A stretch of DNA of 64,000 nt, taken from the NCBI GenBank assembly GCA_024234575.1, contig JACKOB010000002.1, forward strand, positions 1,240,001-1,304,000. Direction: 5' to 3'. Positions 9,142 through 18,258 of this stretch are shown piece after piece; position 1 is the stretch's first letter; each line of letters starts with the position of its first letter. The position numbers were made by a program, and so were the translations under genes. Source of the stretch: Hahellaceae bacterium. Lineage in GTDB: Bacteria > Pseudomonadota > Gammaproteobacteria > Pseudomonadales > Oleiphilaceae. The notes beneath the pieces were generated by a model. That model did not search any database, was not told the origin of the DNA, and saw nothing but the letters and a program-made list of their open reading frames with translations.

Positions 9142-9162
9142 CCCGGTTCCGCGAGAGCCGGG
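9142..9162 (+). terminator. GC-rich hairpin after the small secreted protein gene
   Basis: CCCGGTT (9142-9148) pairs with AGCCGGG (9156-9162), one G-T wobble, with a 7-base loop, 25 bases after the stop codon. No long T run follows, so it is at best a weak intrinsic terminator. Confidence 0.35.
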
Positions 9163-9272
9163 TTGGACTCTAAGTGGCTAATTGTAGAGAGAATGTTGGT
9201 TTTAAGGTGGCTCAAGTATGAGAATGGGTTCTATTATCTATTCCGTAATGAAGAAAGTGAGGGACTGAGCCG

Positions 9273-9312
9273 TATACTGCTGTCTGGATGTATCACCAGA
9301 CAATCTATACTG
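9273..9312 (+). promoter_or_regulatory. Palindrome framed by direct repeats upstream of the surface-protein operon
   Basis: TGTCTGG (9281-9287) and CCAGACA (9296-9302) form a perfect 7-bp inverted repeat with an 8-base centre. TATACTG occurs as a direct repeat on both sides (9273-9279 and 9306-9312), start-to-start 33 bp, about three helical turns. The element ends 43 bp before ATG 9356, so it probably overlaps the promoter or 5' leader of the five-gene operon. Confidence 0.45.
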
Positions 9313-9355
9313 AATTAATCAAGCATAACCAAAACTCGTGTAACAGGATGTTCAG

Positions 9356-11449
9356 ATGCCGCCTCAGATTTGTATATCGGTTGCTGCTCAACTAAAAAGC
9401 CTCATCGTACTGGCTTTGATCGGGAGTTTGCTGACACCCTCAGTGTTGGCACAAAAGAGCGTGTTTTCAGAAAAGAGTGAGTTGTTAGTGCTGGATGCTA
9501 ACCGGCTGCTCACCGTTGCCTTACCTAAGAAGATAAATACCTTAGATGGTGCGCAACTGGCCGTCGAATTGGATGGTTATGATGTGTCACTGTTTGCTAG
9601 TGTCGAGGGCGTCAAGCTGTCATTGCAGTTAACAACCCCTATTGCTGAAGGTTCCCATGAGCTGAATGTTCTTGTTTTTCTGCCAAATGGTGAAATTGAG
9701 ACATTACTGGCGCAATCCTTTAATGCCCAACCGTTACCGGCAGATAGCCCCGATTGGGCGCTGAACTCCACATTGGCTACCAACTATCGGGTTGATGAAA
9801 AAGAAGAAGCAGATTTTGCAGAGATCAGAAAATTGTCTGGGCGGGGGGCGGTATCCGCAAGTGTTTATCAGCAGGCGGGTGGCTGGGAGCTCTCTGCCGA
9901 TATGGATGCACTGTATGACTCGGTGAGCCAGAACAACCCAGATAATGATGAGTGGGCATTACCTTCTTATTATTTGTCAGCGATCTATCCCGGTGAATCG
10001 GTCAACAGCAAATTGGCGATGGGTAATATTCGGCTGCAAAGAGATGATCTTTTATTTTCGGCCTATCAAAGACGCGGCGTCGAAGCCGGGGTCAGTGACT
10101 TGGATAACCGCTTTGATGTGCAGTTTTTTGGTCTTAAAGCTGAGCCTACGGCTGGTTACCATGGCAACCAGGTATTGCCCGCAAAGAGCCAGGAACAAGT
10201 CACTGGTGCGACGGCAAGGGTGGCGGTGCTGGATCAGTATCTGCAATTAAGTACCGGCTACTTAAATGGTGAAACCGCTTTGGGTGGTGCAGGTGTCAGT
10301 ACCGTGGGTGGTAATGCGCTTGAATATGGTGGCGATAGCTGGAACCTGGCGCTGGACTCGCAATTTATGCGCAATAGTATCTGGCTGCATGTTGAATATG
10401 CCCAATCTGAATTTGATAGTGATGGAATTGGTGTTGGTGAGAACGCAACCAAAGACGATGCAGCACAAGCGCTGTTGCAACTTTCGTCCGAGGGAGATTT
10501 TGGTAGCGGTGTTTTCGATTTCTGGTCAGGGGTGTTACAGCACCAGAAAGTGGGTGCGGATTTTTTTAGTCTGGGTAACTTATCCCTGCCGGGGGATCGC
10601 GCGCTGAACCGATTGTTGTTTAAAGGGGCGCGCGGCGGACTGGGGTTTGAAGTGAGTTGGTCAGACGAAGAAAACAATACCGATAATGACCCGACACTGC
10701 CCACCCAAACGTTGAATCGTGTTGGCTCGGACATTAATTACACACCAATGTGGCTGAATCCGGAAAACCCGGTCTGGCAATTGCTGGGCAATCCGTCCCT
10801 CGCTGCACGATATTACCGGACACGGCAGGATCAGCCAGGGGAGCAGGCTGAGGTATATGGCTTTGATCTCGACAACACAACGGATGAAACCGGACTAACG
10901 CTAAGTTTCGCCCGCAACACTTTTAACTGGAGTGTGCAATATCAGCTGATTGATAGAGACGACCGCTCTCGCGAAGTCTATCTGGGGGAGTATCTGGCGT
11001 ATGTTCCACCCTCCGACAGTGAAAATCATCTGACCGGGGTTCAACTGGGCTGGTTCCCCAGTCAGCGCTTCTCACTCAATGCCTCCGTGCAGTGGAACAA
11101 ACAGATTGAGCTTGATTCGGGGAATCGCTATCGCCGGCGTAATTTTAGCATCGGTGGTTACTCTCAGGTTATACCGGATGAGGTATCCGTCATGGTGAAT
11201 TACAACTATGGTAAAAATACCTCCGATCTGACTGACAACTTGTTTGTTGATGAAGACTTTCAGAGCCAGTTTGTTAATGGACAGGTAACCTGGAGTGCGC
11301 GCAAGAGCAAAGGTATCCATCCCGGTATCAATCTTTATTTAAAGGGCAGCTACGGCCTGCAGGACAATCAGGCATATTCGCAAACTACCGAACAATGGTC
11401 GGCGCTTCTGGGCGCTGAAGTATTCTGGGATACAGGAGCAAGGCGATGA
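9356..11449 (+). CDS. Predicted outer-membrane beta-barrel protein, first gene of sigma/protease operon
   Basis: 697 residues with a signal peptide (about 1-32, cleavage after VLA). An N-terminal beta domain (about 35-135) is followed by a long region of alternating hydrophobic/aromatic strands with Asp/Asn/Gly-rich turns, as in an outer-membrane barrel of about 20 or more strands. The end, VFWDTGARR, is aromatic but lacks the classic C-terminal Phe. I do not recognise a named family. The next gene starts inside its stop codon (ATGA overlap), so the two are translated together; the barrel may export or anchor the repeat protein. Function is inferred from context only. Confidence 0.75.
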   Translation: MPPQICISVAAQLKSLIVLALIGSLLTPSVLAQKSVFSEKSELLVLDANRLLTVALPKKINTLDGAQLAVELDGYDVSLFASVEGVKLSLQLTTPIAEGSHELNVLVFLPNGEIETLLAQSFNAQPLPADSPDWALNSTLATNYRVDEKEEADFAEIRKLSGRGAVSASVYQQAGGWELSADMDALYDSVSQNNPDNDEWALPSYYLSAIYPGESVNSKLAMGNIRLQRDDLLFSAYQRRGVEAGVSDLDNRFDVQFFGLKAEPTAGYHGNQVLPAKSQEQVTGATARVAVLDQYLQLSTGYLNGETALGGAGVSTVGGNALEYGGDSWNLALDSQFMRNSIWLHVEYAQSEFDSDGIGVGENATKDDAAQALLQLSSEGDFGSGVFDFWSGVLQHQKVGADFFSLGNLSLPGDRALNRLLFKGARGGLGFEVSWSDEENNTDNDPTLPTQTLNRVGSDINYTPMWLNPENPVWQLLGNPSLAARYYRTRQDQPGEQAEVYGFDLDNTTDETGLTLSFARNTFNWSVQYQLIDRDDRSREVYLGEYLAYVPPSDSENHLTGVQLGWFPSQRFSLNASVQWNKQIELDSGNRYRRRNFSIGGYSQVIPDEVSVMVNYNYGKNTSDLTDNLFVDEDFQSQFVNGQVTWSARKSKGIHPGINLYLKGSYGLQDNQAYSQTTEQWSALLGAEVFWDTGARR

Positions 11450-14400
11450 GATCCTTAAGGCTAAAATGTTCGATGATTGAGCGGCCAGTGCTGCGTTTTA
11501 GCGTCAACCAATGGGATCATGTTCGTATGTCTGGCAACAAATTATGCAGAAAGATTTTGCTGGTGATCACGGCGATGCTATCGCTTCTAGCGGTCAATGC
11601 ATTCGCGAGTATTACGGGCGTCACCGTGACACCGTCTCAGCAAACGATGAGTGTAACGGTTACTAATACTGTGTCGTTAATCTGGAAGGCTACCGCCACA
11701 TCGAGCCACATCTCAGGCGTCACCTCTGCGCAGGCATTGTTTGTTCACCCGTCTACGGGGGCGACCCTGGGAACCGCCAGCGGCACCCTATCAGGATCGG
11801 GTAGCGGACCATTTAGCCTCTCAGAAACTTTAACCATCAGCACATCCCAGGTACTGGCATGGCAAGGGCTTGGGCTCTCAAAAGTGCTGGTACGGCGCAC
11901 GTTTGGTGATACCGCTTCAACGACAACGGTTGCTGCCGAGATGGCGCTGTTGATTCCGGCTGCAGCGGTTGGAGGTTTGACCGGCGCCAGCGTCTCACCT
12001 GTGCAAACATCGTTAAGTGGGACATCGAATTCGTCGATAACCGCCAGCTGGCAGCTCAGTACAGCGTCGGGGCACAGTACCGGGGCGACGTCGAGCGTAG
12101 CCATTGTCATAAATCCTGCAAATGGTGCCAGTTTAGGTTCTGTCGGATCAACCTTGTCGGCCAGCGGCACGGGGCCCTTTAACCTCAACGAAACGATCAA
12201 TATAAGCCTGGCCCAGGTGCAAAGCTGGCAAGCACAGTCGTTGAGTCAGGTACGATTGCGACGCACCTTTACCGATACGGCCACCTCAACCTCGGCGACA
12301 GCAGAAATGATTTTGCTGGTGCCTGCGCCACTACCAACAGGGTTGGTAAGTGCTAATGTGAGTCCCGCACAAAGCAGTCTGGATGATGCTGATATGAATA
12401 ATCTGTCTTTGACCTGGCAGGTAATAGCGGCAAGTGGGCATAGCACCGGGTTTAATTCAGCCAGTGCCAGCTACATTGATCCCGGCAATGGCAGCGGGCT
12501 GGGCAATACTGGGGCCAGTTTGAGCGGCACGGGAGGCGGGCCATTTAATTTGAGCGAGTCTGTTTCGATCTCCGCGTCTCAGGTGCAAAGCTGGCAATCA
12601 CAAGGTTTGTCTCGCGTTGTGTTACGCCGGGTATTTAGTGATGCCAGCACTGCCACTTCCGTTACTGCAGAGGTTGAGTTGCTCGTTCCCGAAGTATCAC
12701 CGATTGGCTTGATCAGTGCTGCAGTGACGCCATTGCAGACGTCTCTGGCCGATGCGAGTGGTGTCAGTATTAGTCTTAATTGGCAGGTATTGGCGCAAAG
12801 CGGCCATGTTTCAGGGCTTTCATCCAGTAACGGCAGTTATATTCATGCTGCCAACGGTGCAGTGATTGGCACGGCTGGCACGATGCTTTCCGCGGCCGGA
12901 GCAGGGCCGTTTAATCTGGGCGAAGCACTTACTTTGTCTGCAGCGCAGATACAAAGCTGGCAACAGCAGGGCGTTACCGAAGTATTGTATCGCCGTACTT
13001 TTTCAGACCCGGTATCTGCGACTTCGGTTGCTGCAGAGTCTCTAATTCTTATACCTGATTTGGCGGCATTGGGGGGATTACTTAACGCCAGTGGCACGCC
13101 AACGCCATTACAATTGAGTGCCGGGCAAGTGAATAATTTAAGTATTCGCTGGCAAGTGATTGCGCAAAGTGGTCATACGACAGGGGTGTCATCGGCCGCG
13201 GCCAGCCTGCAGCATCCGACGAACAGCACCCTGTTGGGAATGGTAGGAGGGAGTTTGTCAGCTGCTGGTGCCGGGCCTTTTTTGTTGAATGAGACGATTA
13301 GCATCAACCAGGGTCTGGTGCAGACATGGCAGGCACAAGGGATTGACCGTGTTATCCTGACACGAAATTTTACCGCACCCGACAGTGCCGGTGGCAATGC
13401 CACCGAAGTGACAGCCAACATTGTGTTACTGGTGCCTTCTATCTCGGGGTCGAATGATGGCGGTGGTACAAATGGCACGCTTGGTTTAAACAGTGCAAGC
13501 GTGAGTCCTGCCCAGTCGGTGGCCAGTGCCGTAACGACCACGAGTTTGGGCCTGGCATGGCAGATTAGTGCAGATAGTGGCTACAGTGGTGGTGTTGAGT
13601 CGAATGCAGTCAGCGTTGTTGATCCGTCGACTGGCGCTGTACTGGGTACAATGGGCATGCGCTTGGCTGCGGCAGGTAGCGCGCCATATCTCCTGAATGA
13701 AACCCTTGTTATTTCATCCGGGCAGGTACAAACCTGGCAAGCGATGGGGCTGGAAACGTTGCTGCTGCGCAGAGTGTTCGGTGATGCCTTGGCGACGACT
13801 CAGGTAACTGCAGAACTGGTCCTGTCACTTCCCGCGCGAGGCAGTATCAACAGTGCACGGGTGAGTCCGGCCACGTATCAGGCATATGCCAGTCAGGATA
13901 ATACGATTATGGCGAACTGGCAGGTCAGTACCGGTACAGCGCACCAAAATGGCATTGTTTCTCCCGTGGCTTCGGTGAAAAACCCCCGGTCGGGCGCACT
14001 ATTAACAGAAGTGGCTGGGAGCTTGAGTGCCACCGGGACGGGCCCCTTCTTTTTTAATGAAACACTAACCCTGGCCGATGATTTAGTGCAAACCTGGCTT
14101 AGCCAGGGAATAAAACAAGTTGTCATTGAGCGTGTCTTTAGTGATCCGGTGGATGGTAGTAAGACAATGGCTGCGATGGCCGTCAGTATAAATAGCAGTG
14201 CCTTGACTGCGGCGCGTAATGCCTCAGAAAGTGTCTTGCGGGTGCAAGGATTACGTCTCGAATTCGACAATGGCGTCAATCTGACCCTGATAGACTTGAA
14301 CGCTGAGATAACCGCCAGGTTGACGTTGAGCTATTCAGGTGTGGGTCTTCTCGAAGGAATTTGGCAGGTGGCTGAGGCAGGCAGTACGGATAGTTTGCCA

Positions 14401-14973
14401 CTGTATCGCACGTTGATGCTGGTTCGGGAAAACCTGTCGGGAAGCCAGCGCGCCACGCTGCAGAGCCCTGTCTTACCCAGCTCGCGTTCAGGTAAATATC
14501 TGGTTCGCTTCTGTGTCACCGGGCCGGCGGCTAACGCTGCGGGTAACAATGCTTCCGGGCAGTGTAGTGAGGATCTGTTAAGCGTCAATGGTTCTTATCA
14601 AGTGCAAGCGTCTGGTACCGTTACGCCGAAGATAACGGTGTTATCACCAAGACAGCAGACAGTCGTCGATACCACGCCCTTTAGTTGGCAAGCGTTTGCA
14701 GAAGCCCGTATTTATCGTATTCAGATATTTGAAAAGGTAGCGGGGCAGCAAAAACTGGCCAGTTCTGTCGAGCAGGCAGAGATGTCTGTGCCAGCGTTTG
14801 TTTCCGGACAAATACTGCCAGCCCATATTACCAGCAGCGCATTGTCAGAGCTGGTGCGTAGTAAACTGCAACCAGGCCGACTCTATCAATGGCGTGTAAC
14901 GGCCCACGATCAGGACGGAAAAGTTGTTGCCAGCAGTAGTTTGTTTACCTTTGCCTATCAACCACATGAGTGA
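11446..14973 (+). CDS. Giant secreted protein with seven tandem repeats of about 120 residues
   Basis: 1175 residues. A signal peptide lies at about 28-54 (MSGNKLCRKI then a hydrophobic core, cleavage after AFA). Seven repeats follow to about residue 920, each with the pattern SxxVSPxQ, SLxWQV, SGHSTG, GxxLSAxGxGPFxLxET, VQxWQ, LxRxFxD and ending VTAEVxLLVP. The C-terminal 250 residues are different and finish in a fibronectin-like sandwich (YQWRVTAHDQDG). Shine-Dalgarno AGGAG and the ATGA overlap with the barrel gene support ATG 11446; ATG 11527 would give a standard-length signal peptide. The next gene, the sigma factor, overlaps or abuts its stop. It is likely a surface or adhesive protein and may be the substrate of the operon's protease. 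Confidence 0.8.
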   Translation: MRSLRLKCSMIERPVLRFSVNQWDHVRMSGNKLCRKILLVITAMLSLLAVNAFASITGVTVTPSQQTMSVTVTNTVSLIWKATATSSHISGVTSAQALFVHPSTGATLGTASGTLSGSGSGPFSLSETLTISTSQVLAWQGLGLSKVLVRRTFGDTASTTTVAAEMALLIPAAAVGGLTGASVSPVQTSLSGTSNSSITASWQLSTASGHSTGATSSVAIVINPANGASLGSVGSTLSASGTGPFNLNETINISLAQVQSWQAQSLSQVRLRRTFTDTATSTSATAEMILLVPAPLPTGLVSANVSPAQSSLDDADMNNLSLTWQVIAASGHSTGFNSASASYIDPGNGSGLGNTGASLSGTGGGPFNLSESVSISASQVQSWQSQGLSRVVLRRVFSDASTATSVTAEVELLVPEVSPIGLISAAVTPLQTSLADASGVSISLNWQVLAQSGHVSGLSSSNGSYIHAANGAVIGTAGTMLSAAGAGPFNLGEALTLSAAQIQSWQQQGVTEVLYRRTFSDPVSATSVAAESLILIPDLAALGGLLNASGTPTPLQLSAGQVNNLSIRWQVIAQSGHTTGVSSAAASLQHPTNSTLLGMVGGSLSAAGAGPFLLNETISINQGLVQTWQAQGIDRVILTRNFTAPDSAGGNATEVTANIVLLVPSISGSNDGGGTNGTLGLNSASVSPAQSVASAVTTTSLGLAWQISADSGYSGGVESNAVSVVDPSTGAVLGTMGMRLAAAGSAPYLLNETLVISSGQVQTWQAMGLETLLLRRVFGDALATTQVTAELVLSLPARGSINSARVSPATYQAYASQDNTIMANWQVSTGTAHQNGIVSPVASVKNPRSGALLTEVAGSLSATGTGPFFFNETLTLADDLVQTWLSQGIKQVVIERVFSDPVDGSKTMAAMAVSINSSALTAARNASESVLRVQGLRLEFDNGVNLTLIDLNAEITARLTLSYSGVGLLEGIWQVAEAGSTDSLPLYRTLMLVRENLSGSQRATLQSPVLPSSRSGKYLVRFCVTGPAANAAGNNASGQCSEDLLSVNGSYQVQASGTVTPKITVLSPRQQTVVDTTPFSWQAFAEARIYRIQIFEKVAGQQKLASSVEQAEMSVPAFVSGQILPAHITSSALSELVRSKLQPGRLYQWRVTAHDQDGKVVASSSLFTFAYQPHE

Positions 14974-14978
14974 TTAGT

Positions 14979-15572
14979 ATGAGCCGCTTCAAGACGGAGA
15001 AAAGTAACGAACCGGATGCCAGTGACGAATCTTTGCTGCGACGCATAGCCAGTCAGGATGAGCAGGCAATGGAATTATTTTATCAACGGCATGGGAGTGC
15101 CGTTTTTCAGTTTGCCGAGAAAACGTTGCGTAATCCGGCAGATGCCTCAGAAATATGTAACGAAGTAATGATGGAGGTCTGGCGTAAAGCCAATACTTTT
15201 TCAGGCGGGTCGAAAGTAAAAACCTGGTTGCTTAGTATTGCCCATCATAAAGCAGTGGACACAGTGCGCCGAAAATCCCGGCACGATGGCAATGACCCGC
15301 TGGACGAAGAATTTGTTGTCAGCCAACAATGCTCGCTTGAAGACGCTCGTGCTGGTGCCGAAGACAAAGTGCGTATCAAGCGTTGTATGAGTGAATTAAA
15401 GCAAGGGCATCAGCAAGTGGTTCACCTGACGTTTTTTGAAGGCTTAGGTTATCCGGAGATTGCTAACATATTAGAAATACCTGCCGGCACGGTAAAAACG
15501 CGGATGATGCACGCGAAAAATCAACTCATGAATTGTTTGTCGAGGATCGTTGGTCGCGGCGCGGTAACCTAA
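14979..15572 (+). CDS. ECF (sigma-70 family) RNA polymerase sigma factor
   Basis: About 197 residues. Sigma region 2 spans about 30-95 (MELFYQRHGSAVFQFAEK, then KVKTWLLSIAHHKAVD with the -10 recognition helix) and region 4 spans about 125-180 (QVVHLTFFEGLGYPEIANIL, then GTVKTRMMHAKNQL). No region 3 is present, as in ECF sigma factors. ATG 14979 is used; a GTG at 14970 overlaps the previous stop as GTGA and is possible. An anti-sigma gene follows 128 bp later, so the pair forms a signal-responsive switch that probably controls its own operon. Confidence 0.95.
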   Translation: MSRFKTEKSNEPDASDESLLRRIASQDEQAMELFYQRHGSAVFQFAEKTLRNPADASEICNEVMMEVWRKANTFSGGSKVKTWLLSIAHHKAVDTVRRKSRHDGNDPLDEEFVVSQQCSLEDARAGAEDKVRIKRCMSELKQGHQQVVHLTFFEGLGYPEIANILEIPAGTVKTRMMHAKNQLMNCLSRIVGRGAVT

Positions 15573-15616
15573 GCGTTTATATTGAACCTATTCACATTTT
15601 GATACGACAGATAGTT

Positions 15617-15697
15617 ATGGCAATCCTTGCTGGTCTAAAGATCGCTTTGGGCGTTAATAAGCCGCTGCAGGATGCGCAGGAAAAGTTTCTGAGGTGA
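15617..15697 (+). CDS. Possible 26-residue ORF between sigma and anti-sigma genes
   Basis: ATG 15617 opens a 26-codon frame (MAILAGLKIALGVNKPLQ and on) that stops 3 bases before the anti-sigma ATG. Its last codons contain GAGGTG, the likely ribosome-binding site of the anti-sigma gene. No strong ribosome-binding site precedes it. It may be a leader peptide that tunes anti-sigma translation, or a chance frame. Confidence 0.25.
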   Translation: MAILAGLKIALGVNKPLQDAQEKFLR

Positions 15698-15700
15698 CCT

Positions 15701-16300
15701 ATGAAAGACCATGAACTAGAAAATTTATTGCCCTGGTATGTAAACGGCACCCTGGATAGCGAAGAGCAGGCGGCGGTTGAATCGTTATTACAACGATCGC
15801 CACAAGCGCGGGAGCAGGTTGCGGTACTGCGTAGCATTGCACAACAGGTGCAATCCGAGCCAAAGGCCGAGGTATCTGAATTAGGCTGGCGGCGTTTACA
15901 GCGGGATATTCGAGCCGAAGCTAAACCGGCGTCCCATGACTGGTGGAAAAAAGGGTTTGCCGCCGCCGCGATGCTGGTGATTGCTTTGCAAGTGGGCATA
16001 CTGGCAAAAGACCCGGCGACGGACGACATCAACACGCGTCTGCTTGGTGGCGCCGTGCCGGGTATTGAGCAGCCGCACTGGCTGCTGCAAGTCGAATTTA
16101 AGGAAGACGCCCCTTGGACGCATATTAGCAGCGTGCTTGCAGAGGTTGACGCTCAGCTGGTTGGTGGCCCCGGCAATTTGGGGCTGGTTCGGATTGCCAT
16201 CCCCAAAGAGCAAAGCAAGTTTGTTGATGCTGAGGCACTGCTAAAATGGTTTCACGAGCAGCCATTAATTACCCACGTGGCGTTGGAAGCAGAAAAGTGA
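15701..16300 (+). CDS. Membrane-anchored anti-sigma factor with propeptide-like periplasmic domain
   Basis: 199 residues. The N-terminal cytoplasmic part (HELENLLPWYVNGTLDSEE, about 3-60) looks like an anti-sigma domain but lacks the HxxxCxxC zinc ligands. One membrane helix lies at about 85-102 after WWKK. The periplasmic domain (about 126-199) has a beta-alpha-beta-beta-alpha-beta pattern with QLVGGPGNLGLVRIAIP and EALLKWFHEQPLITHVAL, similar in layout to inhibitor I9-type propeptides of subtilases. The following gene is a secreted subtilase whose GTG start overlaps this stop. It probably holds the ECF sigma factor at the membrane and releases it on a periplasmic signal. The propeptide resemblance is my inference. 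Confidence 0.85.
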   Translation: MKDHELENLLPWYVNGTLDSEEQAAVESLLQRSPQAREQVAVLRSIAQQVQSEPKAEVSELGWRRLQRDIRAEAKPASHDWWKKGFAAAAMLVIALQVGILAKDPATDDINTRLLGGAVPGIEQPHWLLQVEFKEDAPWTHISSVLAEVDAQLVGGPGNLGLVRIAIPKEQSKFVDAEALLKWFHEQPLITHVALEAEK

Positions 16301-18204
16301 AACGGTACGGCGGACTGATTCGGCACCTGGGTGTGGTGGGGTTGTTACTGGCGGGTTTCAATGTTAGTGCCGAAACTGCCCGAGACACCGCCGCTGGCGC
16401 AAATACACTGCCGCCAAGAGCCGCGGTGAGCTCACGCCCTGCTGCATCTTCAGCACCAGTGGAACCCGCTACGGCCACTCCGGTAACGGGCGCGTTTCCA
16501 TCTTCAACAGCGCCAACTTCAACACCGTCAGGCCCAATACCATCAAGCGCACCAACCACAGGCCCTGCGAGCCCTTCCTCCCCACCGACGACTACGGTAC
16601 CTGTCGTTAGGGTTCCGCAACCCGGTGTGAGCAGCCCTCGGCCCACATCCTCAGCACCTTCGATACCCGCGGAACCGACTACTGGTGTGCCTGCTGATCC
16701 TGTACCGCTATCGATACCAGCAGCCAATATCCCGTCGACGTCATCGCGGTCACCCGCTACTAGCTCATCACCGACAGGCAGCCCCCTGAACTTTTCTGTA
16801 CGTGTCACACCAGAACCTGCTGTACAGCCTCTGCCATCCGCGGATGTATCAGCATCTTCGGCAAGTGTTCCAGCAGATAGACAGGTTCCTGCGGCGGCCG
16901 TGCCCAACGCGGCCGCGCCTGATCATACCAGCGTAGCCGCTCCGACAAGGCCCGATGCAGAACCGGAGCCCCTACCAGCTAAAGATACGCGCACAGAGTC
17001 AACCTTGTTGACAGAACCCACCGAGGTGGTCAATGCAAAGCCTGACCCTGATACGCAACGGTTGCCTGATGTTGCTGACGATGCAAGTCCAACAAAATAT
17101 CAACCCACGCCATCGTTACTAAAGTTGCAGCGAGCCGATAGCCTCAGCGGCATGGCAATACCTAGCGCCCCAGCGCTTATTGCCACCGAGGGTGAATTGC
17201 CACCTTTGGGCCAGCTGTTACTTGATGCGCCAGACATGGCCAGCGCCGAAAAACAACGTCGTGAGCTTGCGCCCATGGGTTTAAAAATTGTTTCGCGTAA
17301 AAACTTGCCGGGGCTTGGGCTGGTGCTTAGCACATTCCGTTTGCCGGATGATGCCGATAGTGATGGCGTTCTTGCGGCTGTTAAAGCCCTATTTCCGCAG
17401 GCCACCGCAGAACTTAACCAGCGTTACCGCCTGTTGTTCAGTAAAAATCAAAGCTATGCCCAAAAACTGGTCGGCGTGCAAACACCGTCGCGATGCAGGC
17501 AAACCGTTGCGTTGGCGATGCTCGATAGTGCGGTGAATACTCAGCTTTCTTTTTTACCGGGGGAGCGGGTAAAGAGTATTGATGTCACCAACCGGGAAAC
17601 CCTTTCAGCAAAACATGGTACAGGTGTGGCGACAATTATGGTGGCAGATGATCAAGCTTATCCCAGCCTGTTACCCAACGGTCAACTCACGGCCGTGAAC
17701 GTGTTTGCCCTTGATGAGAAAGGTGACCCGGAAACACGTACCGATTGGCTTCTCTATGGCTTAAATGCGTTAACCAGTATTCAGCCGATGCCTCTGGCAG
17801 TGAATCTTAGTTTTGGTGGCAATGACAGCCCCTTGCTTAAAAATGCCATCAACCGATTATCTGCCATGACGACTTTTATTGCCGCTGCCGGTAACGATGG
17901 CAGTGATAAACTGGTTTACCCGGCGGCCTACCAATCAGTTTATGCGGTAGGTGGTGTGGATGCAAAAGGCCGAAAAACAAGCGGTTCAAACTACGGCAAA
18001 CATTTAGCCATAATGGCCCCCGGAGAGGATATCTGGACCAGTGATGATAGTGGCAACGGTTATTACGCCACAGGCACCTCCTTTGCCGCCCCCTTCGCTA
18101 CCGTGGCGATAGCGCTGGCCAAAAACGCCGGTCTTTCGGTGGACGATTTTGTCGCATCCTTGGGTGAGAGCCGGTTAGTGAATTTGGCTGGTTTATGTCC
18201 CTAG
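16297..18204 (+). CDS. Secreted subtilisin-like serine protease (S8) with long Pro/Ser/Thr linker
   Basis: 635 residues from GTG 16297, which overlaps the anti-sigma stop as GTGA and gives a good signal peptide (about 1-26, VSA). Residues about 30-290 are a low-complexity Pro/Ala/Ser/Thr-rich linker. Residues about 303-390 resemble an I9-type prodomain. The catalytic domain has Asp410 (AMLDS), His440 (KHGTGVATIM), oxyanion Asn533 (AAAGNDG) and Ser595 (GTSFAAPFA), so it should be active. The long linker suggests reach across the periplasm or cell wall. In this operon it may cleave the anti-sigma factor or the repeat protein; neither is shown. Confidence 0.9.
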   Translation: MKRYGGLIRHLGVVGLLLAGFNVSAETARDTAAGANTLPPRAAVSSRPAASSAPVEPATATPVTGAFPSSTAPTSTPSGPIPSSAPTTGPASPSSPPTTTVPVVRVPQPGVSSPRPTSSAPSIPAEPTTGVPADPVPLSIPAANIPSTSSRSPATSSSPTGSPLNFSVRVTPEPAVQPLPSADVSASSASVPADRQVPAAAVPNAAAPDHTSVAAPTRPDAEPEPLPAKDTRTESTLLTEPTEVVNAKPDPDTQRLPDVADDASPTKYQPTPSLLKLQRADSLSGMAIPSAPALIATEGELPPLGQLLLDAPDMASAEKQRRELAPMGLKIVSRKNLPGLGLVLSTFRLPDDADSDGVLAAVKALFPQATAELNQRYRLLFSKNQSYAQKLVGVQTPSRCRQTVALAMLDSAVNTQLSFLPGERVKSIDVTNRETLSAKHGTGVATIMVADDQAYPSLLPNGQLTAVNVFALDEKGDPETRTDWLLYGLNALTSIQPMPLAVNLSFGGNDSPLLKNAINRLSAMTTFIAAAGNDGSDKLVYPAAYQSVYAVGGVDAKGRKTSGSNYGKHLAIMAPGEDIWTSDDSGNGYYATGTSFAAPFATVAIALAKNAGLSVDDFVASLGESRLVNLAGLCP

Positions 18205-18258
18205 ATATGCGTTTACAGGATAAGTCCGCTCACAACCCACGGCCAACCTGATCTAAGT

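Noticed and set aside
16269..16907. 212-codon minus-strand frame within the subtilase linker
   Set aside because: It is the antisense of the low-complexity Pro/Ser/Thr-coding stretch and reads as Gly/Val/Ala-rich filler.
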